The translations under genes and the position numbers were made by a program. Source: Methanosarcinales archaeon (GTDB lineage Archaea; Halobacteriota; Methanosarcinia; Methanosarcinales; EX4572-44). Taken from it: a stretch of 14,188 nt of DNA. The DNA is taken from assembly GCA_004212095.1 (NCBI GenBank), contig RXIJ01000019.1, positions 1 through 14,188 of the forward strand, read 5' to 3'. The notes under the pieces were generated by a model, which had not been told where the DNA came from, did not search any database, and saw only the letters and a program-made list of their open reading frames with translations. Positions 1 to 5,972 of the stretch are shown piece by piece (position 1 is the stretch's first letter; each line of letters starts with the position of its first letter).

Positions 1-33
1 TTTCAGTATTTTTACTGGCGAAACCAAACCATT

Positions 34-765
34 CTATGAAGAAGAGGGGGTGTTGCCTGAATACAGGTATGAGTTGACGTATTCTTCCGGACTTACAACG
101 TTTCCAATTATGATAATTGCACTTTTGGTAATTTCCGATGCTTCTACCTTATCTGCAATGTCCTTGATCGTGCCTTGTATTATTTTTTCATCCTTCCACG
201 AGGCATGGTATACAACTGCAACAGGCGTATTTGACGGCATCCTGATTCTTGTCATAATATCCCGGATTTTATCTGTGCCAAGAAATAGTGCCATTGTGAT
301 ATTGCTATGTTCTGAGAGACTCGCAAGGTCATCGTCTTCAAGTGTCGTACCTCTCGGTCTTGTGATTATCACGGCTTCTGATACTCCTTTTAAGGTAAGT
401 TGTGTTTTTAGTGCTGCGCTTGCTGCAAAAAGTGATGAGACGCCTGGTATGATCGTAACGTTTAGGCCTTTTTGTTCAAGCTCTTTGATCTGTTCTGTGA
501 TTGCGCCATAGATAGATGGGTCTCCCGAATGCAGTCTTACAACTGTTTTATCTTGCAGAGCACTTCCGATCATTAGATTTATTATTTGATCAAGCTTCAT
601 GCCATAGCTGTTAACAGTCTCACCTTTTGTGTATTCCAAAAGTTCCTTGTTTACAAGTGAACCGGTGTAGATCACCACGTCTGCAATTTCAAGCAGTTCC
701 TTCCCGCGCACTGTTATAAGTTTTGCATCACCCGGTCCTGCCCCAACAAAGTATACGGTTTTCAT
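34..765 (-). CDS. cbiF: cobalt-precorrin-4 C11-methyltransferase
   Basis: This 243-residue protein methylates C11 of the corrin precursor with S-adenosylmethionine, in the anaerobic (early cobalt) branch of cobalamin synthesis in the cytoplasm. The tetrapyrrole methylase fold shows in the N-terminal GAGPGD loop (residues 8-13), the SGDPSIYGA motif (80-88) and PGVSS (107-111); the SGDP(S/T)IYGA form is typical of CbiF/CobM rather than of the C20 or C17 enzymes. The length is near normal for the family. Its ATG overlaps the cbiL stop by four bases (ATGA), so the two are probably translationally coupled. The C-terminus is slightly extended and serine-rich. The family call is strong. The cobalt-dependent (CbiF) rather than aerobic (CobM) role is inferred from the archaeal context and the CbiT/CbiL neighbours. 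Confidence 0.93.
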   Translation of the reverse strand: MKTVYFVGAGPGDAKLITVRGKELLEIADVVIYTGSLVNKELLEYTKGETVNSYGMKLDQIINLMIGSALQDKTVVRLHSGDPSIYGAITEQIKELEQKGLNVTIIPGVSSLFAASAALKTQLTLKGVSEAVIITRPRGTTLEDDDLASLSEHSNITMALFLGTDKIRDIMTRIRMPSNTPVAVVYHASWKDEKIIQGTIKDIADKVEASEITKSAIIIIGNVVSPEEYVNSYLYSGNTPSSS

Positions 766-1364
766 GGCTTCCTCGCTAATATCATACTGAAATAGCTTCC
801 TTTTTCCGGAAGAACTGTACTGATGTATTCTTTTTCTGCAAACAAGTTTTCAAGATAGATAAATTCATTGTAGCCCTCTTTTTCCAGTTTTTTCGCTATT
901 TTTCTTGGTTTTACTGCTTTTAGCACAATCTTTGATTTGTTCTCTGACCCGTCAGTAACCTCGAATGACTGATCTATTTGTGTGTTTGCTCTTGCTGCAA
1001 AGGATGTAATAGCACTAATGCCAGGCACAGTGGTGATTGTTATATCAGGATATTGTTTACTGATGATGCGCCTAAGGTGTGTGAAAGTTGAGAAGAAGTT
1101 TGGGTCTCCAATGACTGCAAAGGATACGAGTTTATCCCAAGCTTGTGATGCGATAATTCTTGCATTTTCATTCCAGTGTTTCTCCAGAGTTGCCTTGTCG
1201 TGTGTCATAGGAAAGTTCAAAATTTCGGATGCAGCGTATGGTTTTATGAGTTTGGCAGCAAGTTTACCAGGAACGTATACTTTTGCACTCTGCCCAAGGA
1301 TTTTTACAGCTTTTAGTGTCAAGAGTTCAGCATCTCCTGGCCCAATACCAACACCAACTAACAT
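762..1364 (-). CDS. cbiL: cobalt-factor II C20-methyltransferase
   Basis: This 200-residue SAM-dependent tetrapyrrole methylase adds the C20 methyl group to cobalt-sirohydrochlorin (factor II). The family motifs are GIGPGD at residues 6-11, GDPNFFSTF at 86-94 (characteristic of CbiL/CobI) and VPGISA at 113-118. It is somewhat shorter than many CbiL proteins (about 220-240), with compact spacing before the C-terminus. The start at 1364 is set by a GGAGG eight bases upstream and by the MLVGVGIGPGD N-terminus. It lies between cbiT and cbiF, overlapping cbiF by 4 bp. Its start region (RBS plus the first five codons, MLVGV) is present in two further copies upstream, separated by a hairpin element. 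Ribosomes arriving from cbiT therefore meet two decoy start sites before this one. Confidence 0.92.
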   Translation of the reverse strand: MLVGVGIGPGDAELLTLKAVKILGQSAKVYVPGKLAAKLIKPYAASEILNFPMTHDKATLEKHWNENARIIASQAWDKLVSFAVIGDPNFFSTFTHLRRIISKQYPDITITTVPGISAITSFAARANTQIDQSFEVTDGSENKSKIVLKAVKPRKIAKKLEKEGYNEFIYLENLFAEKEYISTVLPEKGSYFSMILARKP

Positions 1365-1442
1365 TTATGTACCTCCGGTTGCTGCACTGCACAACTTCGT
1401 TGTGCAGAAATGTCCAATTAAGTAAGTAACACCAACTAACAT
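1365..1442 (-). CDS. 25-codon mini-ORF made by the repeat, next to cbiL
   Basis: This mini-ORF reads MLVGVTYLIGHFCTTK then LCSAATGGT. It begins with a duplicated cbiL start (MLVGV), runs through the hairpin element, and ends with a duplicated version of the cbiT C-terminus (ATGG). Its TAA directly abuts the cbiL ATG. It has the same GGAGG as cbiL seven to eight bases before its ATG, so initiation is plausible. It is not a known family and is most simply a by-product of tandem duplication, but reading through it would keep translation coupled into cbiL. Expression is unproven. Confidence 0.3.
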   Translation of the reverse strand: MLVGVTYLIGHFCTTKLCSAATGGT

Positions 1443-1519
1443 TGTATGCCTCCGGTTGTTGCACTGCACAACTTCGTTGTGCAGAAATGTCCAATTAAGG
1501 AAGTAACACCAACTAACAT
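1436..1519 (-). CDS. 27-codon mini-ORF made by the repeat, overlapping the cbiT stop
   Basis: The ATG lies inside ATGTTAG, whose TAG is the cbiT stop; this is presumably the ancestral cbiT/cbiL overlap. It reads MLVGVTSLIGHFCTTK then LCSATTGGIQC and ends with a copy of the cbiT tail (GGIQC, TAG). That tail again forms an ATGTTAG overlap with the next mini-ORF. It contains three cysteines. It has no recognisable function; its value is as the record of how the duplication was built, and possibly as a translational relay. GGAGG sits eight bases upstream of its ATG within the cbiT coding end. Confidence 0.3.
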   Translation of the reverse strand: MLVGVTSLIGHFCTTKLCSATTGGIQC

Positions 1520-2052
1520 TGTATGCCTCCGGTTGCGGCCGTTACAATGTAAACTGGGTTGCATGGTTTAAACATCGTCTCCCCTTCAAGTGCATAGCTT
1601 TTTGATATGTTCACATGGACGGCTTCAGTGAATATATTGAGGCGATTCATATACTGGATGGTTTTAGCCACTGTTTCAATTCGTACTGCATTGACCACAA
1701 TTCTCTTTGCTCCTGCTTTTATTGAAGCACTAATGCTGTCTTTTATCTGTCTGGTGCCGCCTATAAAAGCACAGTCCACTTTCATACCTTCAAGTGCAAT
1801 TGATGCCTCATCTTCCATGAGTGTGACATTGTTTATGCCGCACTCTTTCAGGTTATATCCTGCTGTGCTAATGGCAGTATTTCTATGGTCTATAGCATAT
1901 ATATGTTGTGCTATTTTTGCTGCTTCTATCGTTACTGCTCCACTACCGCACCCGATATCTACCATTGTATCAGTTGATTGTAGTTGCAGTTTTAGAAGAC
2001 TTATTGCTATTATTTCCGGTTTTGTCGGACCTCCACTGCATTTTTTTATCAT
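1513..2052 (-). CDS. cbiT: cobalt-precorrin-6B C15-methyltransferase (decarboxylating)
   Basis: This 179-residue class I SAM methyltransferase methylates C15 and removes the C12 acetate carboxyl in the anaerobic corrin pathway. It shows the CbiT signature GGPTKPEI (residues 7-14), the SAM-binding DIGCGSGAVT (32-41) and the acidic end of strand 2 in YAIDH (52-56). It is a stand-alone CbiT, not fused to CbiE, and no cbiE is in the window. It is the first gene of the minus-strand operon. An A/T-rich TATA-like stretch (on the minus strand GTATAATCTATAT, near 2068-2080) lies about 23-25 bases before the ATG with little room for an RBS, so the mRNA may be leaderless. Its last codons (GGIQC, stop) are those duplicated in the downstream repeat. 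Confidence 0.92.
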   Translation of the reverse strand: MIKKCSGGPTKPEIIAISLLKLQLQSTDTMVDIGCGSGAVTIEAAKIAQHIYAIDHRNTAISTAGYNLKECGINNVTLMEDEASIALEGMKVDCAFIGGTRQIKDSISASIKAGAKRIVVNAVRIETVAKTIQYMNRLNIFTEAVHVNISKSYALEGETMFKPCNPVYIVTAATGGIQC

Positions 2053-2101
2053 GACAATAACATACCATATAGATTATACATAACCTTATCGTTTCACGAT
2101 T

Positions 2102-2151
2102 CTGAGGCGATCTAATAACCTCAGTGCAAAGCTCGTTGAAGCACAAGCTTT
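2102..2151. promoter_or_regulatory. two inverted repeats between the divergent cbiT and psmB promoters
   Basis: Two imperfectly spaced palindromes lie in this 163-base divergent spacer. The first has CTGAGG at 2102-2107 and CCTCAG at 2119-2124. The second has AAAGCT at 2128-2133 and AGCTTT at 2146-2151, which abuts the psmB TATA box. Their location is suitable for a transcription factor acting on one or both promoters. The arms are only 6 bp, so chance is possible. Confidence 0.35.
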
Positions 2152-2157
2152 ATATGA
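2148..2157 (+). promoter_or_regulatory. TATA box of psmB
   Basis: CTTTATATGA matches the archaeal TATA consensus. Transcription would start about 25 bases downstream (near 2178), giving a leader of roughly 38 bases with a GAGGT ribosome binding site at 2204-2208. That leader contains two T5 tracts. Confidence 0.6.
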
Positions 2158-2215
2158 CGTATGAATATACTATGTACTTGACTGATTTTTCTATTTTTAT
2201 TTAGAGGTATAATGA

Positions 2216-2848
2216 ATGGAAGATAATAAACAACTTAAAGGCACGACTACCATAGGTTTAGTGTGTGATGGCGGTGTAGTTCTAGCATCTGAAAGTAGAG
2301 CTACGATGGGCAATTTTATTGCAAGCTATGAAGCCAAGAAAGTATATAAAGTAGACAGGTTGGTTGGGATAACCACGGCTGGATCTGTCGGCGACTCCCA
2401 GCGTCTTGTTAAATTGATTCAAGTGGAATCTAAACTGTATCGAATGAGACGCAATGAGTATATGACTGTTAAAGGCATTACTACGCTTCTTGCAAACATT
2501 TTAAGCGGCTCAAGGTATTATCCATTTTTGGTTCAGCTCCTCGTTGGAGGCGTAGATAAAAAGGGCAGCTCCATATATTCACTTGATCCTATGGGCGGAT
2601 TAATAGAAGAAAAAAAGGCAGTAGCAACTGGTTCCGGTTCACCTTTCGCTTATGGCGTACTTGAAGATCGCTATGTTGAAGGCATGAGTATGGACGATGG
2701 TGTGGATCTTGCCATTAGAGCTCTTCACCAGGCAATGAAGAGAGATTCCGGATCTGGTAATCACATCCTTGTTGTAAAAATTACTCCTGAGGAGTATACA
2801 GAAATCGAAACCAGTTACATAAAGGATGCACAAAACAAGCTGAATTGA
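2216..2848 (+). CDS. psmB: proteasome beta subunit
   Basis: This is the catalytic beta subunit of the archaeal 20S proteasome (threonine N-terminal hydrolase), 210 residues in the cytoplasm. A short nine-residue propeptide (MEDNKQLKG) precedes the TTTIGL segment. Autocleavage after Gly9 would expose Thr10 as Thr1 of the mature enzyme. In mature numbering Glu17, Arg19 and Lys33 (in YEAKKVYK) are present, as in other archaeal beta subunits. The later ATGSGSPFAYG and KRDSGSGN motifs supply the conserved glycine/serine active-site network. The start at 2216 follows a GAGGT with suitable spacing. An overlapping ATG at 2212 is out of frame and short. No alpha subunit lies in the window. The gene is followed after 66 bases by fttA. 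Confidence 0.97.
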   Translation: MEDNKQLKGTTTIGLVCDGGVVLASESRATMGNFIASYEAKKVYKVDRLVGITTAGSVGDSQRLVKLIQVESKLYRMRRNEYMTVKGITTLLANILSGSRYYPFLVQLLVGGVDKKGSSIYSLDPMGGLIEEKKAVATGSGSPFAYGVLEDRYVEGMSMDDGVDLAIRALHQAMKRDSGSGNHILVVKITPEEYTEIETSYIKDAQNKLN

Positions 2849-2851
2849 ATG

Positions 2852-2905
2852 CAAATACAAATAATAATTTGTATTTGATTATTTATTTTTTTATCTATTT
2901 TTGAA
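2852..2905 (+). terminator. perfect 11-bp hairpin plus T-tracts between psmB and fttA
   Basis: CAAATACAAAT (2852-2862) and ATTTGTATTTG (2867-2877) pair perfectly around a four-base AATA loop, starting three bases after the psmB stop. They are followed by T-rich sequence with a T7 run (2886-2892) and a second T5 run near 2898-2902. Archaeal termination depends on U-tracts, and this looks like a psmB terminator or a partial read-through point into fttA. The same T-tracts end within about ten bases of the fttA start, so they are also in the fttA leader. The hairpin is A/T-rich and weak by bacterial standards. Confidence 0.6.
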
Positions 2906-2914
2906 GGAAGTAAG

Positions 2915-4825
2915 ATGATAATTGACGATATTCTAAACGAACTAAGAGCAGTAATTGAAGCGAAACTTCCGGCTGATGCAACCATATCTTCACTGGAGTT
3001 TGAAGGTCCTGATGTGGTAGTGTATACCAAAGAGCCAAGGAAATTCGCAGATAATGCAAATATCATACGTACTATCGCAAAAGGTATGCGAAAACGTATT
3101 GTTGTTAGACCAGATCCAGGCGTGTTGCTGGATCCCGAGGATGCGATACAAAAAATAAAAAAAATCGTTCCGGAGGATGCCGTAATGACCAACTTTTATT
3201 TTAACGCTGACACTGGTGAATTAACAATTGAAGCTGAAAAACCAGGTCTTGTTATTGGACGTTTTGGCACAACACTCCGAGAAATTATAAAGGAAGTTAG
3301 CTGGACACCCAATGTAGCAAGAACCCCGCCAATCAAATCAAATATAGTTGCTAACATCAGACAGCTGATGCGGACAAGCGTGGATGAACGAAAAACATTT
3401 TTAAAAGCAATTGGGCGAAAAATCCACCAGGAATGCTCTTCAAAAGATCGATGGGTGAGATTTACTGCTCTTGGAGGTGCAAGGGAGGTGGGACGAAGCT
3501 GTTTCCTTTTGTCCACTCCAGAAAGCAGAGTACTCATTGACTGCGGCGTCAGTATGAGTTTAGAAAATGGCGCTCCTTATTTGTACGTTCCAGAGGTGAA
3601 TCCAATAAGCCAGATAGATGCAGTAGTAATAACTCATGCTCATCTTGATCATAGTGGACTTGTGCCATTGTTATTTAAATATGAATATGATGGCCCAGTA
3701 TATTGTACTCCGCCAACGCGTGACCTGATGGCACTGCTTCAATTGGATTATATTGACGTATCAGCAAAAGAAGGAAACAAAATACCCTACGAATCTTCGA
3801 TGGTGCGTGAGGAGTTAAAACACACAATTCCGCTTAACTATGGAGATGTGACAGATATAGCACCAGATATGAAATTGACATTACACAATGGTGGTCATAT
3901 TTTAGGCTCATCAATCACTCACTTTCACATTGGTGATGGTTTGTACAACGTGGCAATAACCGGGGACTTCAAATTTGAAAAAACAAGGCTCTTTGACGCT
4001 GCAACAAATAAATTTCCACGGTTGGAGGCACTCGTAACCGAATCAACTTATGGGGGAATCAGGGACTTTCAGAAACCACGAAGAGATTCGGAACGAAAGC
4101 TTCGGGATGTTGTGAAAAAAACAGTAAGAAATAACGGCATTGTACTGATACCAGCGTTCTCGGTAGGACGTAGTCAGGAAGTAATGCTTGTTCTTGAAGA
4201 AGCTATGCGCAAAGGAAATATCCCGGAAGTACCAATCTACCTCGATGGCATGATATGGGAAGCTACTGCAATCCACACCACACATCCGGAATATCTGAAC
4301 AGCGAGCTTAAAAATATGATATTTCGTAAAGGATGGAATCCTTTCTTATCCGAGTGTTTTGTGCAGGTCGACTCTTCCAGCATGCGCTCAAAAATCATAA
4401 AAGAGAAAAGTCCGGCAGTCATAATATCCACTTCTGGTATGTTAAATGGAGGTCCTATTATGGAATATCTTGGAAATCTTGGACCTGATGAGGAAAACAC
4501 ACTTGTGTTTGTAGGGTACCAGGCTGAAGGAACTCTTGGACGGCGCATACAAAAGGGATGGAAAGAGGTACCAACCAATGCAGAAAATGGCAGAACAGGT
4601 ACAATAAAAATCAACTTAAATGTAGAAACGATTGATGGATTCTCAGGACATTCTGACCGTAAACAGTTAATCGACTACGTTGGAAAAATGCAGTCAAAAC
4701 CACAGTTAGTACTAACAGAGCATGGAGATGAAAAAAGCTGTGTCGATCTTGCAAATGGTTTATACAAAAGGACCAATATTGAAACAAGAGCTATAATTAA
4801 CCTTGAAACGGTTCGATTGATATAG
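2915..4825 (+). CDS. fttA: archaeal CPSF-type ribonuclease / transcription termination factor (aCPSF1, FttA)
   Basis: This 636-residue metallo-beta-lactamase/beta-CASP nuclease carries N-terminal KH domains and is the archaeal homologue of CPSF73. In the established family it cuts nascent RNA behind polymerase at U-rich sites and drives transcription termination. The KH region spans about residues 1-150, with an IGRFG loop at 114-118. Catalytic zinc motifs are HAHLDH (241-246), His328 in GGHILGS, Asp351 in TGDFK, FSGHSD with His579 and EHGDE with His603; the beta-CASP insertion includes ESTYGG (376-381). All catalytic residues are intact and the length is normal. GAAGG precedes the ATG. It follows psmB and precedes a METTL5-like methyltransferase by 24 bases, so it is probably co-transcribed with the latter. 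Confidence 0.96.
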   Translation: MIIDDILNELRAVIEAKLPADATISSLEFEGPDVVVYTKEPRKFADNANIIRTIAKGMRKRIVVRPDPGVLLDPEDAIQKIKKIVPEDAVMTNFYFNADTGELTIEAEKPGLVIGRFGTTLREIIKEVSWTPNVARTPPIKSNIVANIRQLMRTSVDERKTFLKAIGRKIHQECSSKDRWVRFTALGGAREVGRSCFLLSTPESRVLIDCGVSMSLENGAPYLYVPEVNPISQIDAVVITHAHLDHSGLVPLLFKYEYDGPVYCTPPTRDLMALLQLDYIDVSAKEGNKIPYESSMVREELKHTIPLNYGDVTDIAPDMKLTLHNGGHILGSSITHFHIGDGLYNVAITGDFKFEKTRLFDAATNKFPRLEALVTESTYGGIRDFQKPRRDSERKLRDVVKKTVRNNGIVLIPAFSVGRSQEVMLVLEEAMRKGNIPEVPIYLDGMIWEATAIHTTHPEYLNSELKNMIFRKGWNPFLSECFVQVDSSSMRSKIIKEKSPAVIISTSGMLNGGPIMEYLGNLGPDEENTLVFVGYQAEGTLGRRIQKGWKEVPTNAENGRTGTIKINLNVETIDGFSGHSDRKQLIDYVGKMQSKPQLVLTEHGDEKSCVDLANGLYKRTNIETRAIINLETVRLI

Positions 4826-4849
4826 AGGCTTGGTGCTTCCACTTAACTG

Positions 4850-5449
4850 ATGAAAAAAAAGAAGCTTGAAATTCTTCTTGAACAGGTGATTGGTTTTAGG
4901 GAGCCGGATGTTACAAAAGAGCAGTATAAAACTCCAGCAACGATTGCTTCTGAACTGCTCTACTTTGCTTATATGAACGAAGAGCTTAATGGCAGTGTTT
5001 TTGATCTTGGATGTGGTACGGGAATACTTGGGATCGGTGCAGAAATTCTTGGTGCACAGAGAGTCACAGGCGTTGATAGCGATATAAAAGCGATACACAC
5101 TGCACAGCAAAATGCAGCTTCTTTAAACTGTAAAAATATTGATTTTGTCTGCTGTGACATGAACCAATTCTGTGGGAGGGCAGACACAACTATTATGAAT
5201 CCCCCGTTTGGAGCCCAGGTTAAAGGCAGTGATCGCATTTTTTTAAAAAGGGCTGGAGAAGCAAGTAATGTCATCTACTCGATACACAATAAAGGCAGTG
5301 CAAAGTTCGTACAAAATTATATTGCAGCTTCTACCATAACAAATATAAAAAGAATAAAATTTATAATACCACATACTTTCAAGTTTCACACAAAAGAACA
5401 AAAAGCAATCGATGCGGAAATATACAGAATAGAGGTTGCAAGGGCATAA
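4850..5449 (+). CDS. METTL5-like N6-adenine rRNA methyltransferase
   Basis: This 199-residue class I SAM methyltransferase has DLGCGTG (residues 52-58) for SAM and the catalytic NPPFG (117-121) of amino-group adenine/cytosine methyltransferases. The surrounding pattern matches the METTL5 family: EQYKTPATIASELLY (24-38), FLKRAGEASNVIYSIHN (131-147) and HTFKFHTKEQKAIDAEIYRI (175-194). The eukaryotic METTL5 modifies one adenine of 18S rRNA near the decoding site, so 16S rRNA is the inferred target here. That is a family-based inference. It has no TRMT112-like partner in the window. It starts 24 bases after fttA without a clear Shine-Dalgarno sequence, consistent with read-through from fttA. Confidence 0.85.
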   Translation: MKKKKLEILLEQVIGFREPDVTKEQYKTPATIASELLYFAYMNEELNGSVFDLGCGTGILGIGAEILGAQRVTGVDSDIKAIHTAQQNAASLNCKNIDFVCCDMNQFCGRADTTIMNPPFGAQVKGSDRIFLKRAGEASNVIYSIHNKGSAKFVQNYIAASTITNIKRIKFIIPHTFKFHTKEQKAIDAEIYRIEVARA

Positions 5450-5690
5450 ATGAAACTAAATTTAAGAGAAAACAATACAGATTCAATGTTTGGAATGGCG
5501 AGATAATCGAGTTCCTGCCGAGCCTGGCAAAAAGAGAAGTTGGACTGTAGGGTAACGAAAAGCGTGACATCAAAATAAAGGCTGAAAAAAAATTGTTAAA
5601 AGAGTCGATGAGGGGGATATCGAGCTACTAAAAAAGTCAGCAGAGTATCGATGCTGATGAGATTGATTCTTAACTCCAGCGAAACGTACA
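5450..5690. other. non-coding or decayed stretch after the METTL5-like gene
   Basis: No intact gene spans this region. Two fragments read like former coding sequence in different plus frames: a stretch ending at the stop near 5550 with NVWNGEIIEFLPSLAKREV, and one around 5598-5660 reading KRVDEGDIELLKKSAEYRC. I do not recognise either. The frame changes and stops between them suggest an eroded gene, but chance reading frames cannot be excluded. Confidence 0.3.
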
Positions 5691-5699
5691 TTTATATAT
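5691..5699 (+). promoter_or_regulatory. TATA box upstream of the split membrane protein gene
   Basis: TTTATATAT is a strong archaeal TATA element. The expected start is near 5720, just before an ATG at 5723 that opens a 15-codon frame. The main gene's GGAGG RBS and ATG come further down, at about 5775 and 5787. Confidence 0.55.
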
Positions 5700-5722
5700 T
5701 TTAATAATATTAAGATAAAGTG

Positions 5723-5770
5723 ATGAATATAATGACAACCATAAAATGCCAGATTGAAGTCATAGTGTAA
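5723..5770 (+). CDS. possible leaderless 15-codon upstream ORF
   Basis: The ATG at 5723 falls about where transcription should begin from the TATA box at 5691. It reads MNIMTTIKCQIEVIV and stops at 5768-5770, five bases before the GGAGG of the next gene. Such an arrangement could couple or attenuate translation. There is no direct support beyond position; it may be a chance frame. Confidence 0.2.
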   Translation: MNIMTTIKCQIEVIV

Positions 5771-5786
5771 TATTGGAGGGAGATAA

Positions 5787-5972
5787 ATGAACATTTTGAG
5801 TGAATGGTGGAACAATAGAGATGTATACCAGAAAGTTTTGATCATTGGAGTAGTTGATTTATTACTACTTGTAGTGACTTTTTTTCTGCGAAAAGAAAGT
5901 CTTCTTTTATCTTATCTTAATAAATGTCATAATTTTAGTTATTGTGTTTCCAATATTGATTTTAATATCTAA
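5787..5972 (+). CDS. hypothetical membrane protein, N-terminal part (frameshifted)
   Basis: The start is supported by a strong GGAGGG five to seven bases upstream of the ATG. The first half, MNILSEWWNNRDVYQK, leads into one hydrophobic segment (about residues 18-35). After the T7 run at 5879-5885 this frame becomes unconvincing (LNKCHNFSYCVSNIDFNI) and stops at 5970-5972. The next frame (codons starting one base later) is open from 5878 and carries a second hydrophobic segment continuing directly into the downstream ORF. The whole is best read as one gene of about 210 codons with a one-base insertion, a sequencing error, or a programmed shift. I do not recognise the family. Confidence 0.55.
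   Translation: MNILSEWWNNRDVYQKVLIIGVVDLLLLVVTFFLRKESLLLSYLNKCHNFSYCVSNIDFNI

Larger units (their letters stand above)
1351..1535 (-). repeat. tandem 77/78-bp repeat at the cbiT-cbiL junction, about 2.4 copies
   Basis: Copy A spans 1351-1428, copy B 1429-1505, and a partial copy C (the first 30 bases) 1506-1535. Each full unit is a 30-base block holding the cbiL first codons, RBS and cbiT last codons, followed by a 47-48 base block with a perfect 8-bp hairpin. The hairpins are at 1387-1407 and 1464-1484, with arms CTGCACAA / TTGTGCAG around a 5-base loop (CTTCG on plus, CGAAG on the mRNA strand). The copies differ at only a few positions, so the event is fairly recent. The 30-base block flanking the hairpin three times could be a target duplication followed by unequal crossover. 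Confidence 0.93.

Noticed and set aside
1..33. Possible first codons of a further minus-strand cobalamin gene (for example cbiG) beyond the window edge
   Set aside because: Only about nine codons from a TTG at 27 are open and no RBS is visible; the ATG at 32 stops after six codons. Too little to call.
1376..1510. Cobalamin riboswitch before cbiL
   Set aside because: No B12-box-like conserved core is visible; the structure here is a simple 8-bp hairpin in a tandem repeat, and the same element occurs before L21e.
5105..5122. Sequence in the METTL5-like gene resembling the hairpin element (ACAGCAAAATGCAG)
   Set aside because: Matches only the CTGCACA/TGCAG arms within normal coding sequence; the 18-base core is absent.
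5379..5845. Two minus-strand frames across the METTL5-like gene end and the following spacer
   Set aside because: No RBS or promoter, phenylalanine/leucine-rich composition typical of the reverse of A-rich sequence, overlap with better-supported plus-strand features.
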